Shown here: piece by piece, positions 25,399 through 33,910 of the stretch | How positions within the stretch are numbered: the stretch's first letter is position 1 | How the letters are laid out: every line of letters begins with the position of its first letter | Origin: SKGN01 sp050948865 | GTDB lineage: Bacteria; Bacillota_I; Bacilli_A; RF39; UBA660 | Direction of reading: 5' to 3' | DNA length: 64,000 bases | Assembly (NCBI GenBank): GCA_050948865.1 | Contig: JBMNEQ010000002.1 | Coordinates: 186,001 to 250,000, forward strand | Made by a program: the position numbers and the translations under genes | The notes under the pieces: model-generated | Told to the model about the DNA's origin: nothing | Seen by the model: the letters and a program-made list of their open reading frames with translations, nothing else | The model's database searches: none

Positions 25399-27451
25399 GA
25401 AAAAAAGGCCGAAGGTCATATTACAATCTAATATTAATGATTGTGGATTAGTTTGTTTGGTAATACTGACTAAGTTTTATGGGGGAAATGTTTCAGTAGA
25501 GGAATTAAAGAGAATTATTAAAATTACTCCCCAAGGGATTAGTGCTTATCATTTAATAGAAGTTGCTAAAAAAATAGGTTTTTTAGCTAAAGGATATCGT
25601 TGTTCAGATGATCAGCAAATACCTTTTCCTTCGATAGCTCATGTTCTTTTAGATAAAGTCTATTTTCATTATGTAATTATCGAAGATATTAATTATCAAC
25701 AAAAAAAGATTATGATTATAGATCCAGCAGTAGGTAGAAAAGAATTATCTCTTTCTCAGTTTAAAGAGATATGGACAGAGATTGTTATTTCTTTAGAACC
25801 AACTTCTAATTTAAAAAAGAAGAACTATAGTAAAATTTATTGGAACTTTTTACTAGGTTTAATAAAGCCTGAAAAGAAGAGAATTTTAATTATCTTTTTG
25901 TTATCTTTAATTACTTTTCTTTTTAGTTTGATTAATAATTGGTATTTAAAATTGATTTCTGATAATGTATTTTCTACTGTTAAGCAATTAAAAAGTCTTT
26001 TATCTTTTTTTCTTTTAATAGTTTTAATTAGGATAATTAGTGGTTACATTCGGGGAGAAATAATAATTAAGTTAAATAAAAGGATTGATGAAAAGTTATT
26101 AATTAATACTTATAGGCGTTTTTTATCGCTTCCTTATCGATATTATCATCAGCACCAAACAGGTGATATAGTGAGTAAACTTAATGATTTAAATTTTATA
26201 AGAGATTTTATTAGTAGTGTTTCTGTTGTTCTTTTTATTGATATTGTTATATTTTTAGTTTTCTTTTTCCTTTTATATTTTATTAATCAAATTTTATTTA
26301 GTATTAGTCTCTTGATATTAATTATTTATCTTTTTATCGTGGCTTTTTTTCATAAAAGATTAAATAATTATATTAATCAAAAACAAAAATTAAGGGCTTT
26401 AATTAATAGTTATTTATATGAAACAATAAGTAATATTGAAACAGTTAAAGGCTTAAATATTGAAGAAGAAATGCTTTTAAATTTATCTAAAAAGCAAGAG
26501 TTAAATTTAAAAAATAATTATTCTTTAGAAAAACTTTTTAATTTGCAAAGTAATTTAAAAGATTTAGTAGTTTTAATTGGATTAAATGTTATATTATTTG
26601 GGGGAAGTTTTCTCTTATGGAAGAAAATGATAACAATTGGTGATTTACTTTTATTTTATACTTTAGTAATCTTTTTTTTAGAACCAATTAGAAATATAGT
26701 TGAATTAGAACCTTTAATAAAAAGTGCTTATAGTTCTTTTAAGAGAATTGGAGAAATTTATGAGATTAAACCAGAAAACTTAAAAGTTAATGAAATAAGT
26801 TTAAGAGGAAATATTTCTTTTAAGAATCTTGAATTTTCTTTTGATGATTTAAAAAATGTTTTAAATAAGTTTAATTTAAAGATTAAAAAGGGTCAAAAGA
26901 TTTTAATATCAGGTCCTTCTGGTAGTGGTAAATCAACTTTATTTAAATTATTAAATAAATATTATGAAGATTATAGTGGTCAAATTAAAATAGATGATTA
27001 TGAAATAAAAGATTTAAGTTTAAAAACGATTAGAGATAACATTTGTTATGTTTCTCAAAAAGAAAGGTTATTTACAGAGACGATTTATAATAATATTGTT
27101 TTAAATAGAACTATTCCTTTGAAGAAATTAGAGGAAGTTTCTCAAGTAACAATGATTGAAGAGTTTTTAAAGAAAAAGAATTTAGATTATAATTATTTAA
27201 TTGAAGAAAGAGGGGAAAATTTAGCTGGGGGAGAAAGACAACAAATTATTATTGCGAGAACATTATTAAAACAAGTTAATGTTTATATTTTTGATGAAAG
27301 TATGAATGAAATGGATTTAAAGTTTGAAAGAAGGATTCTTTTAAATATATTTAAGTATTTGCATGATAAAACTGTTATTGTTATATCGCATCGTTTGGAT
27401 AATAAAGATTTATATGATGAAATAATTATGATGAAAAAAGAAAGGAGTTAA
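25397..27451 (+). CDS. Peptidase-containing (C39) ABC exporter for double-glycine peptides
   Basis: Bifunctional exporter that cleaves leader peptides after Gly-Gly and secretes the core, 684 aa. The N-terminal C39 peptidase (about 1-140) has QSNINDCGLVCL with the catalytic Cys, HYVII for His and DPAVG for Asp. A six-helix membrane domain spans about 160-430. The ATPase domain shows Walker A GPSGSGKST, a divergent signature AGGERQQ and Walker B VYIFDES. Two peptide genes with matching leaders follow directly. This is the family of bacteriocin and signal-peptide exporters. Confidence 0.93.
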   Translation: MKKRPKVILQSNINDCGLVCLVILTKFYGGNVSVEELKRIIKITPQGISAYHLIEVAKKIGFLAKGYRCSDDQQIPFPSIAHVLLDKVYFHYVIIEDINYQQKKIMIIDPAVGRKELSLSQFKEIWTEIVISLEPTSNLKKKNYSKIYWNFLLGLIKPEKKRILIIFLLSLITFLFSLINNWYLKLISDNVFSTVKQLKSLLSFFLLIVLIRIISGYIRGEIIIKLNKRIDEKLLINTYRRFLSLPYRYYHQHQTGDIVSKLNDLNFIRDFISSVSVVLFIDIVIFLVFFFLLYFINQILFSISLLILIIYLFIVAFFHKRLNNYINQKQKLRALINSYLYETISNIETVKGLNIEEEMLLNLSKKQELNLKNNYSLEKLFNLQSNLKDLVVLIGLNVILFGGSFLLWKKMITIGDLLLFYTLVIFFLEPIRNIVELEPLIKSAYSSFKRIGEIYEIKPENLKVNEISLRGNISFKNLEFSFDDLKNVLNKFNLKIKKGQKILISGPSGSGKSTLFKLLNKYYEDYSGQIKIDDYEIKDLSLKTIRDNICYVSQKERLFTETIYNNIVLNRTIPLKKLEEVSQVTMIEEFLKKKNLDYNYLIEERGENLAGGERQQIIIARTLLKQVNVYIFDESMNEMDLKFERRILLNIFKYLHDKTVIVISHRLDNKDLYDEIIMMKKERS

Positions 27452-27453
27452 TG

Positions 27454-27591
27454 ATGAAAGAATTACAAAAAGAAGAATTATTAATGATTAATGGTGGTCT
27501 TGGTATTTGGGCGATTATTGGGATTGTTAGTGGGATAACCTTTTTAATTGGTTTATTAGATGGGTTTGTTCGTCCTTTAAAATGTAATTAA
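27454..27591 (+). CDS. Double-glycine leader peptide 1 (putative bacteriocin or signal peptide)
   Basis: A 45-aa gene read from ATG 27454, behind AAAGGAG at the end of the exporter gene. The leader KELQKEELLMINGG fits the classic double-glycine consensus (ELxxIxGG). Cleavage would release a 30-residue hydrophobic core beginning LGIWAIIG, containing GIVSG (a GxxxG motif) and ending PLKCN with a single Cys. An alternative ATG at 27451 overlaps the exporter stop. Class IIb bacteriocin subunit is my preferred reading; a signalling peptide is the alternative. Confidence 0.85.
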   Translation: MKELQKEELLMINGGLGIWAIIGIVSGITFLIGLLDGFVRPLKCN

Positions 27592-27606
27592 GAAAGGAGG
27601 GAAAAA

Positions 27607-27774
27607 ATGTTTGAATTACAAAAAGAAGAATTATTGATGATTAATGGTGGTTTAACTATTTCTGGTAGTTTAGTAAGTTCTTTAGTGAAAGGAATCAGTG
27701 TGTTTTTAGAATTAGGTCGTTCTTTAGGAACAGCTATTAGAAGAGTAGTTACTAATAATTTATGTCCGTTTTAA
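27607..27774 (+). CDS. Double-glycine leader peptide 2 (putative bacteriocin or signal peptide)
   Basis: A 55-aa gene behind GAAAGGAGG, 15 bases after peptide 1. Its leader (FELQKEELLMINGG) differs from that of peptide 1 by one residue. The predicted 40-residue core starts LTISGSLV, contains GRSLG (GxxxG), is moderately basic (RR near the end) and finishes NNLCPF with one Cys. The two peptides share the leader but not the core, as expected for a two-peptide system. A terminator begins in its stop codon. Confidence 0.85.
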   Translation: MFELQKEELLMINGGLTISGSLVSSLVKGISVFLELGRSLGTAIRRVVTNNLCPF

Positions 27775-27800
27775 AAAAAAGGAGGTTTCTCCTTTTTTTA
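27773..27800 (+). terminator. Terminator after the peptide genes
   Basis: An 11-base stem (AAAAAAAGGAG with CTCCTTTTTTT) with loop GTTT closes the exporter-peptide unit. Confidence 0.85.
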
Positions 27801-27874
27801 CTTTAGATAATCTTGATGTTCTATAAGAGAGGTGTTATAATAATATTCAACAAATATGAAGGGAGGGATCAAAG

Positions 27875-28057
27875 ATGACACATGTAGTTGTAAAAAATGG
27901 GAATATTGATGGGGCATTAAAAAAATTCAAACAAAAAATTGCTAGAAATGGTATCCCTTCTGAGTTTAAAAAAAGAGAACATTATGATAAACCTGGAGTT
28001 AGAAGAAGAAATGCTCGTAAAGAGGCTATTAAAAATAATCGAAAAAAAAGACCTTAG
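27875..28057 (+). CDS. rpsU: 30S ribosomal protein S21
   Basis: Small basic ribosomal protein, 60 aa, the normal length. Family features are VVVKNGNIDGALKKFKQK at the start, then REHYDKPGVRRRNARKEA and a basic C-terminus. It has its own upstream region and a GGGAGG ribosome site, isolated from the exporter unit by a terminator. Confidence 0.96.
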   Translation: MTHVVVKNGNIDGALKKFKQKIARNGIPSEFKKREHYDKPGVRRRNARKEAIKNNRKKRP

Positions 28058-28125
28058 TTTTTATTAATATTCTTTAATAAGGATAGTATAAAAAAATAAA
28101 TGGCTATTTTTAACTGGAGGTTTTT

Positions 28126-29565
28126 ATGAAGAAATTAAAGGAGTTAATTCCTTGTGAATATGATATAAAAATTGAATCTATTGAAGATGATTCTCGGGTT
28201 CAAAAAAATGATTATTTATTTTGTTGTATTGAGGGGCTTACTGTTGATGGTCATCAATATGCTGGTAAAGCGGTAGAAAATGGGGCTGTAGCAGTTTTAG
28301 CGAGTAAGGATGTTAATGTTTCTGTTCCAGTTATCAAAGTTCAAGATACAAATAAAGCAATGTTAAAAGCTTTATCTAATTTTTATGATAATGTTGATGA
28401 GAAACTTTCTTTATTTGGAGTAACAGGAACTGATGGAAAAACCACAGTAGCGAGTATTATTTATCAAATCTTTAATCATTTAGATAAAAGTGGTTATATT
28501 GGAACAAATGGAATCATTTGTGATGAATTTAAAGCTAATGTTGGTTATACAACTCCTTTTCCGGGGGATTTATTTAAAGCTTTAGCTGATTTTAAAAGAT
28601 ATAATTGTAATTATGTGTCAATAGAAATTTCTTCAGAAAGATTATTAACTAAAAGAATTGATGATTTAAAGTTAGATGTTGCGATATTTACTAATATTAC
28701 TAGTGATCATTTGGATAAACATAAAACATGGAAAAATTATTTAGAATCAAAAACTAAAATTTTTTCTATGTTAAAAGATAAGGGAACAGCAGTTATTAAT
28801 GCTGATGATCCTCATGTTTCTTTTTTAAAGAAAAATATAAAGAAGAAAAATAAAGTATTAACTTATGGAATTGAAAAGAAAGCAGATTTTATGGCAACTG
28901 ATATTGTGATAGCTGAGCATACATTATTATTTACTTTAAAATCTCCAGAGGGTGATTTCTTTATTAAAAGTCCTTTATCAGGAAAGTTTAATGTTTACAA
29001 TCTAATGGCTGCTTTCGCTACTTGTTATGCTTTAAAACTATCTTTAAAAGATATAGTTCCTCTAATTGAGGAATTAAAACCTATTCCTGGAAGAATAGAT
29101 ATTATTGATGTTTCTTCTAAGTATAAAGTAATGATTGATTATGCTCATACTCCTAATGCTTTAAAAAACTTATTACAATATGCAAAAATTATTACAAAGG
29201 GGAATATTATAACAGTTGTAGGAGCTGCTGGGGGAAGAGATGGTCAAAAGCGTTTTGAAATGGGAGAAGTAGTTACTTCTTTATCTGATTATGTTATTTT
29301 TACAGCTGATGATCCTCGTCATGAGGATCCTAATAATATAATTGATGAAATGGTAAAAGGATTATCCAAGGTTAATTTTGAACGGGTTATTGATCGCCCT
29401 TTAGCAATAAAGAGAGCTTTATCAATTGCTCAAGTTGATGATATGGTAGTAATTGCTGGTCGGGGGGATGATATTTATATGCCTGTTGGTGATACTTATA
29501 TTAGATGTAATGATAAAGAGGAAGTTTTTAAATATTTGGCTTCTGAAAAAATTTCTTTAGATTAA
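28126..29565 (+). CDS. murE: UDP-N-acetylmuramyl-tripeptide synthetase
   Basis: Cytoplasmic ATP-dependent ligase adding the third residue to the peptidoglycan stem peptide, 479 aa. Motifs: EDDSRVQKNDYLF in the N-terminal domain, GVTGTDGKTT P-loop, TNITSDHLDKH, PIPGRID and DYAHTPNALK. The residue-selecting motif reads DDPR-HED instead of the DNPR typical of meso-diaminopimelate enzymes; the Arg favours diaminopimelate, but lysine cannot be excluded. Standing alone rather than in a mur cluster is common in Bacilli. Confidence 0.94.
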   Translation: MKKLKELIPCEYDIKIESIEDDSRVQKNDYLFCCIEGLTVDGHQYAGKAVENGAVAVLASKDVNVSVPVIKVQDTNKAMLKALSNFYDNVDEKLSLFGVTGTDGKTTVASIIYQIFNHLDKSGYIGTNGIICDEFKANVGYTTPFPGDLFKALADFKRYNCNYVSIEISSERLLTKRIDDLKLDVAIFTNITSDHLDKHKTWKNYLESKTKIFSMLKDKGTAVINADDPHVSFLKKNIKKKNKVLTYGIEKKADFMATDIVIAEHTLLFTLKSPEGDFFIKSPLSGKFNVYNLMAAFATCYALKLSLKDIVPLIEELKPIPGRIDIIDVSSKYKVMIDYAHTPNALKNLLQYAKIITKGNIITVVGAAGGRDGQKRFEMGEVVTSLSDYVIFTADDPRHEDPNNIIDEMVKGLSKVNFERVIDRPLAIKRALSIAQVDDMVVIAGRGDDIYMPVGDTYIRCNDKEEVFKYLASEKISLD

Positions 29566-29597
29566 AAAAGAATTGATTTTAAATTAATTCTTTTTTC
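29566..29597 (+). terminator. Terminator after murE
   Basis: An 11-base stem (AAAAAAGAATT with AATTCTTTTTT) starts right after the murE stop codon. Confidence 0.78.
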
Positions 29598-29639
29598 ATA
29601 TCTTAATTATCTATTAATAAGATATTATAGGGTGGTATT

Positions 29640-29891
29640 ATGCAATTATTAAATAGATTTAAAGATTATATTAATGATAAAGAATTAATGATTAATATTT
29701 ATAAAAATCAAATGAATGTGGTTAATTATACTGATATACCACACTTTAAAAGTAATGAAATAATTATTCAACATCAGAAGGGATCAATAATTGTTAGAGG
29801 TTCTAAGTTAGTAATAACAAAGTTATTAAATGAAGAATTACTGATTAATGGTTTAATTAATAAAATAGTATTGAAGCGATATAATGAATAA
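29640..29891 (+). CDS. yqfC: Sporulation protein YqfC (YabP/YqfC family)
   Basis: Small protein, 83 aa, with the YabP/YqfC pattern: a hydrophilic start, then IIIQHQKGSIIVRGSKLVITKL and a short C-terminal strand. In spore formers yqfC is a sigma-E-dependent gene paired with yqfD, exactly as here (8-base overlap). It has a GGGTGG ribosome site and TATTAT near 29623. Function remains poorly defined. Confidence 0.87.
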   Translation: MQLLNRFKDYINDKELMINIYKNQMNVVNYTDIPHFKSNEIIIQHQKGSIIVRGSKLVITKLLNEELLINGLINKIVLKRYNE

Positions 29892-31062
29892 CTTTTTTTT
29901 TAATTTAATCTCTGATATTATTCAATTAAAGATTAAAGATCGTCATTTTGAACATTTTTTATCGGTTTTATATAAACATAATATTCCTTTAATAAAAGTT
30001 CAAATTCCAAAGAAGAAGGTTTTCTTTATAAAGATTTATGAAAAGGATTTAATAAAAATAGAAAAACTTCTTGGATTAAGAGGTGTAGAAGTTGTTGATT
30101 ATCATGGAAAACTTCGTTTAAAAAGATGGTTTTTAAAGCATCGTCTTTTTTTATTTTTAGTGTTTTGTGGTTATCTTTTTTTATTGGTTTTAACTAATAT
30201 TATTTTTGAAATTGAAGTTATTCATAGTCAAGCAGAAATAAGAAATTTAATAAATCAAGAACTATTTATAAATAATTTAAAAAAAGGGAGTTTAAAACCA
30301 AATTATAAGCAGTTAGAAAAAATAGAGAAGAAGATTTTATCTAAGCATAAAGATAAAATTGAATGGTTAGAAATTATAGAAAGAGGAACAAAATATATTA
30401 TTCGAGTTGAAGAAAGAAAAATCATCACTAAGGAAGAAGAATATATATACCAAGATATTATTGCTTCTAAAGATGCTCTTATTTTAGAAGTGGAAGCTGA
30501 ACAAGGAGAAATAGTTAAAGAAAAGAATGATTATGTTAAAAAAGGGGAAATAGTTATTAGGGGAACTATTGAACAAGGGGGAAGAATAACTGATTTTATT
30601 TCGGCTAAAGGTAGAATTTATGGGGAAGTATGGTATAATATAAATGTAGAATTTCCTTTAAGACAAATAGAAGAAATAGAAACTTCTAAAAGGAAAACAG
30701 TTTATAGTTTAAAATTTTTACGTTTTCGATGGCCCTTTTTTGATTTTAAACCTTTTAAATATAAAAGGGTTGAAGAAAAGATTTTATTAATTCATCGTTT
30801 AATACCTTTTAAAATAGTTAAAGAAAAACATTATCAAATAAAACGTACTGATTCTTTTTATGATGAGGCTTCAGCCTTAATAAAGGCTTTAGAATTAGTT
30901 AATCAGAAGATGAAGTCTAATTTAAAGGACGATGAATCAATAATTAGTAGTCAATTATTAAATCAATTTAAAGACGAGGAGAAAATTTATTTAAAGATGT
31001 TTTTTAAAGTTTATGAAAATATTACTGCTTATCAAGAAATAAGTCTGATTAAAGAGGAGTAA
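29884..31062 (+). CDS. yqfD: Sporulation protein YqfD
   Basis: Membrane protein, 392 aa, of the YqfD family. About 85 N-terminal residues form a cytoplasmic domain. One membrane segment follows (about 89-108), then a long charged extracytoplasmic part with the family-type region WLEIIERGTKYIIRVEER and GEIVIRGTIEQGG. The start overlaps yqfC. In Bacillus the next genes are phoH and pgsH (yqfF), which are absent; a VanZ-like gene sits there. Confidence 0.88.
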   Translation: MNNFFFNLISDIIQLKIKDRHFEHFLSVLYKHNIPLIKVQIPKKKVFFIKIYEKDLIKIEKLLGLRGVEVVDYHGKLRLKRWFLKHRLFLFLVFCGYLFLLVLTNIIFEIEVIHSQAEIRNLINQELFINNLKKGSLKPNYKQLEKIEKKILSKHKDKIEWLEIIERGTKYIIRVEERKIITKEEEYIYQDIIASKDALILEVEAEQGEIVKEKNDYVKKGEIVIRGTIEQGGRITDFISAKGRIYGEVWYNINVEFPLRQIEEIETSKRKTVYSLKFLRFRWPFFDFKPFKYKRVEEKILLIHRLIPFKIVKEKHYQIKRTDSFYDEASALIKALELVNQKMKSNLKDDESIISSQLLNQFKDEEKIYLKMFFKVYENITAYQEISLIKEE

Positions 31063-31074
31063 AGAGGTGTTGTA

Positions 31075-31668
31075 ATGATTAAGGAAGTATTAATAAATAC
31101 ACTATATAATATTTGGCCGATGGTTTTTATTTTTTCTGTAATTATTTCTTCAGTAAGGATTGCGTTTATTTTATCTAAAAAGATTAAATTTGTTTTATAT
31201 AAAGAAGTTTTAGGTTTGATTTTTATTATTTATGTTTTGATTTTATTTCATATCGTTACTTTTCAAGATGTTAATTATGGTGATTTAAATTATATTCCTT
31301 TTGCCGAAATGTTTAGGCATCCAATTGGGAGTGCTTTATTTGTAAAGAACTTTATTGGAAATTTATTATTATTTGTTCCTTTTGGTATTTTTTTATCTAT
31401 TTATTTAAAACCAAAAAGGATTTATGTAATTTTTTTCATTGCTTCTATTTCTTCTTTAGCTATAGAGTATACTCAATTACGTATTGGTAGAACATTTGAT
31501 GTTGATGATATTCTTTTAAATGTTACAGGAGCGATAATTGGTTATTTGATTTATATTGGACTTTCGGCAATATCAAAAAGATTTCCTAAAATAATAAGAA
31601 GTGAAGGTTTTTTAAATTTACTTGTTTTAATAATGATCATATTAATAGGAATATATTTTATAAGTTAG
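31075..31668 (+). CDS. VanZ-like membrane protein
   Basis: Integral membrane protein, 197 aa, with about five hydrophobic segments. The VanZ-type core reads NYIPFAEMFRH, NFIGNLLLFVPFGIFL and TFDVDDILLNVTGAIIGY. VanZ in enterococci gives low-level teicoplanin resistance, but most family members have no known role and no resistance genes are nearby. It is placed between yqfD and ybeY with a GAGGTG ribosome site, in the operon. Confidence 0.88.
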   Translation: MIKEVLINTLYNIWPMVFIFSVIISSVRIAFILSKKIKFVLYKEVLGLIFIIYVLILFHIVTFQDVNYGDLNYIPFAEMFRHPIGSALFVKNFIGNLLLFVPFGIFLSIYLKPKRIYVIFFIASISSLAIEYTQLRIGRTFDVDDILLNVTGAIIGYLIYIGLSAISKRFPKIIRSEGFLNLLVLIMIILIGIYFIS

Positions 31669-31677
31669 GTGGTTTTT

Positions 31678-32124
31678 ATGAATAAGATTACGTTTTTTAA
31701 TTATACAATTTATAATATTGATGAACAAGATAAATTAGAAGAGTTAATTAATTATGCCGCACTAGGAGAAAATGTTAATAATTCTGAAATTAATTTTATT
31801 TTTGTTAATGATACGAAAATGGCTGAATTAAATATTAAATATCGTCAAATAAAAGGACCGACCGATGTTTTATCTTTTGTTTATAATTCTGATTTTCAGT
31901 ATTTAGGTTTGGATTATGTTATGTTAGGGGATATTTATATATCAATTGATCGAGCCCATAAACAGGCGAAAGAATATGGACATACTCTATTAGAGGAAAT
32001 ATCCTTTTTAATGGTTCATGGCTTTTTACATCTATTAGGATATAATCATATGGATGAAAAAGATAAAGAAGAAATGTTTAAAAGACAGGAGGAAATATTA
32101 AATGGTTTTAGAAACAAGGAATGA
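31678..32124 (+). CDS. ybeY: Endoribonuclease YbeY
   Basis: Metal-dependent RNase involved in 16S rRNA maturation and ribosome quality control, 148 aa from ATG 31678. The three-histidine zinc motif is intact (HGFLHLLGYNHMDEKD), as is the upstream GPTDVLSF. I chose ATG 31678 with AGGTGG upstream over GTG 31669, which lies inside that site. The gene ends inside dgkA, a 23-base overlap. Confidence 0.95.
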   Translation: MNKITFFNYTIYNIDEQDKLEELINYAALGENVNNSEINFIFVNDTKMAELNIKYRQIKGPTDVLSFVYNSDFQYLGLDYVMLGDIYISIDRAHKQAKEYGHTLLEEISFLMVHGFLHLLGYNHMDEKDKEEMFKRQEEILNGFRNKE

Positions 32125-32500
32125 AAGAAAAGGAAAGAGTTTAAAGAGGTTTTTTAATAGTTTTAAACATAGTTTTGCTGGTTTAGATTATACTGTTAAA
32201 AATGAACAAAGTATTTTAGTAATGGTTATTGCTATGATCTTAGTTGTTATTTTAGGTATAACCTTTAAAATAGCAATTTTAGAATGGATTTTAATTGTGA
32301 TGGTGATAGGTATTGTTTTATCTTGTGAATTACTTAATACTGCCATTGAAGCGGTAGTTGATTTAGTTTCACCTGAAATTCATCCTTTAGCTAAAATTGC
32401 TAAAGATACAGCTTCAGCAGCGGTATTTGTTTGTTCAATGATTTCATTTATTATTGCTTGTTTTGTTTTTATCCCTAAAATTATTGAGATGGGGTGGTAA
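32102..32500 (+). CDS. dgkA: Diacylglycerol kinase family protein (undecaprenol kinase type)
   Basis: Small integral membrane kinase, 132 aa, with three membrane segments. The family signature runs through FNSFKHSFAGL, CELLNTAIEAVVDL (the NTAIE motif) and AKIAKDTASAAV. In Gram-positives the preferred substrate is undecaprenol, feeding the lipid carrier pool also supplied by UppS. The start lies inside ybeY, nine bases after AGGAGG. Confidence 0.94.
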   Translation: MVLETRNERKGKSLKRFFNSFKHSFAGLDYTVKNEQSILVMVIAMILVVILGITFKIAILEWILIVMVIGIVLSCELLNTAIEAVVDLVSPEIHPLAKIAKDTASAAVFVCSMISFIIACFVFIPKIIEMGW

Positions 32501-32501
32501 A

Positions 32502-32888
32502 TTGAAAGAAAAATTAAAAGCCTTATTAAAAAATGCTTATGCTCCATATTCTAATTATTTAGTCGCATCTATAGTTGAAACAAAAGACTCTAAGTTATTT
32601 TTTGGAGTTAATGTGGAGAATGCTTCATATGGAGGAACTATTTGTGCTGAGAGAAATGCTATTAATAGTGCTTTGGCCAATGGATATAAAAAGGGTGATT
32701 TTAAACATTTATATCTTTTAAATAGCAGTGATAAACTTGGTTATCCTTGTTTTATTTGTCGTCAAACCTTTAGTGAATTTTTTGATAAAGATCTTTTAAT
32801 TACTTTATATTGTATGAATGATGATGAAGAAACTTTTAAAGTGGAAGAACTTTTAGTTAAACCTTTTAATAAGGATAATTTAAAATGA
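32502..32888 (+). CDS. cdd: Cytidine deaminase
   Basis: Pyrimidine salvage enzyme converting cytidine to uridine, 128 aa. The catalytic zinc motifs are present: CAERNAI with the proton-shuttle Glu, and PCFICRQ with the other two Cys ligands. Start is TTG at 32502 behind GGGGTGG; the longer frame from 32454 lies within dgkA. It overlaps era by four bases. Confidence 0.95.
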   Translation: MKEKLKALLKNAYAPYSNYLVASIVETKDSKLFFGVNVENASYGGTICAERNAINSALANGYKKGDFKHLYLLNSSDKLGYPCFICRQTFSEFFDKDLLITLYCMNDDEETFKVEELLVKPFNKDNLK

Positions 32889-33763
32889 AATCAGGGTTTG
32901 TTTCCATAATAGGTAGGCCTAATGTTGGGAAATCCACTTTATTAAATAGTATTTTGAATCAAAAAATTGCAATAATATCTGATAAACCTCAAACAACAAG
33001 AAATAAAATTCAAGGAGTTTATCATGAAGAAGATTTACAAATAGTTTTTATTGATACTCCAGGTATTCATAAGCCGAAACATCGTTTAGGTAAACATTTA
33101 AATGCTTCTGCTTATCATTCTATCGAAGAAGTTGATGTTGTTTTATTTTTAATTGATATTACAGAATCTTTAGGTCGGGGAGATAAATTTGTTATTAATA
33201 AGTTAAGGGAAGTTAATAAACCAGTTATTTTGGTTTTAAACAAAATAGATAAAATTAAAAAAGAAATGATTTTACCTAAAATAGAAGAGTATAGGAATTT
33301 ATATGATTTTGATGCTATTGTTCCTTTATCAGCTTTAAAGAAGGATAATATAAGTCGTTTAATAGAAGTAATAAAAAAGTATTTAACTGATACTATAGAA
33401 TATTATAAAAAGGATGAAGTAAATAGTTTATCTAAAGAGTTTATGTTGGCAGAATTAGTTAGAGAAAAAGTTTTAATTTTTACTAGTGAAGAAGTTCCAC
33501 ATGCTGTAACTTGTTTAGTAGAAAAGATTGAAGAGAAGATTGATATTGCTTATCTTAATGTTTTAATTATTGTTGATCGAGAAAACTTAAGAAAAATAAT
33601 TATTGGTAAAAAGGGACAAAAGATTAAACAAATAGGAATAGAGGCAAGGGAGGAAATAGAAAAATATTTAAAGAAAAAGGTTTATCTTAAACTTTATGTT
33701 AAAGTTTTTCCTAAATGGCGAGATAAAATAAAAACTTTAAATGATTTAGGTTTTAAAATTTGA
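32885..33763 (+). CDS. era: GTPase Era
   Basis: Ribosome-assembly GTPase binding 16S rRNA, 292 aa. G motifs GRPNVGKST, DTPGIHKPKH and NKIDKI are followed by the C-terminal KH domain (IIGKKGQKIKQIGIEAREEIE-type sequence near residue 235). The gene begins ATGA overlapping the cdd stop and precedes yqzL-recO, the Bacillus order. Confidence 0.97.
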   Translation: MKSGFVSIIGRPNVGKSTLLNSILNQKIAIISDKPQTTRNKIQGVYHEEDLQIVFIDTPGIHKPKHRLGKHLNASAYHSIEEVDVVLFLIDITESLGRGDKFVINKLREVNKPVILVLNKIDKIKKEMILPKIEEYRNLYDFDAIVPLSALKKDNISRLIEVIKKYLTDTIEYYKKDEVNSLSKEFMLAELVREKVLIFTSEEVPHAVTCLVEKIEEKIDIAYLNVLIIVDRENLRKIIIGKKGQKIKQIGIEAREEIEKYLKKKVYLKLYVKVFPKWRDKIKTLNDLGFKI

Positions 33764-33813
33764 ATAAAAAAAGAAATAGTTAACCATTATAATAATGAAA
33801 GGTGGTTAATTAA

Positions 33814-33906
33814 ATGACTAAAAAAGAAATATGGAAACTTTTTATTAAAACAGGTAAAATAAGATATTATTTAAAATATAAAGCGATGGCGAACGAAGGA
33901 GAATAA
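33814..33906 (+). CDS. yqzL: YqzL-like micro-protein
   Basis: A 30-aa gene read from ATG 33814 to TAA 33906, behind AAAGGTGG. The sequence contains WKLFIKTGKIRYYLKYK, which matches the pattern of the Bacillus YqzL family (WKLF..TG....YL..K), and it lies between era and recO exactly as yqzL does. Function is unknown. Position plus motif make it a credible gene despite its size. Confidence 0.78.
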   Translation: MTKKEIWKLFIKTGKIRYYLKYKAMANEGE

Positions 33907-33910
33907 CTTT

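Noticed and set aside
31075..31668. Glycopeptide resistance locus because of the VanZ-like protein.
   Set aside because: No vanHAX or regulator genes are present and the gene lies in a conserved housekeeping operon.
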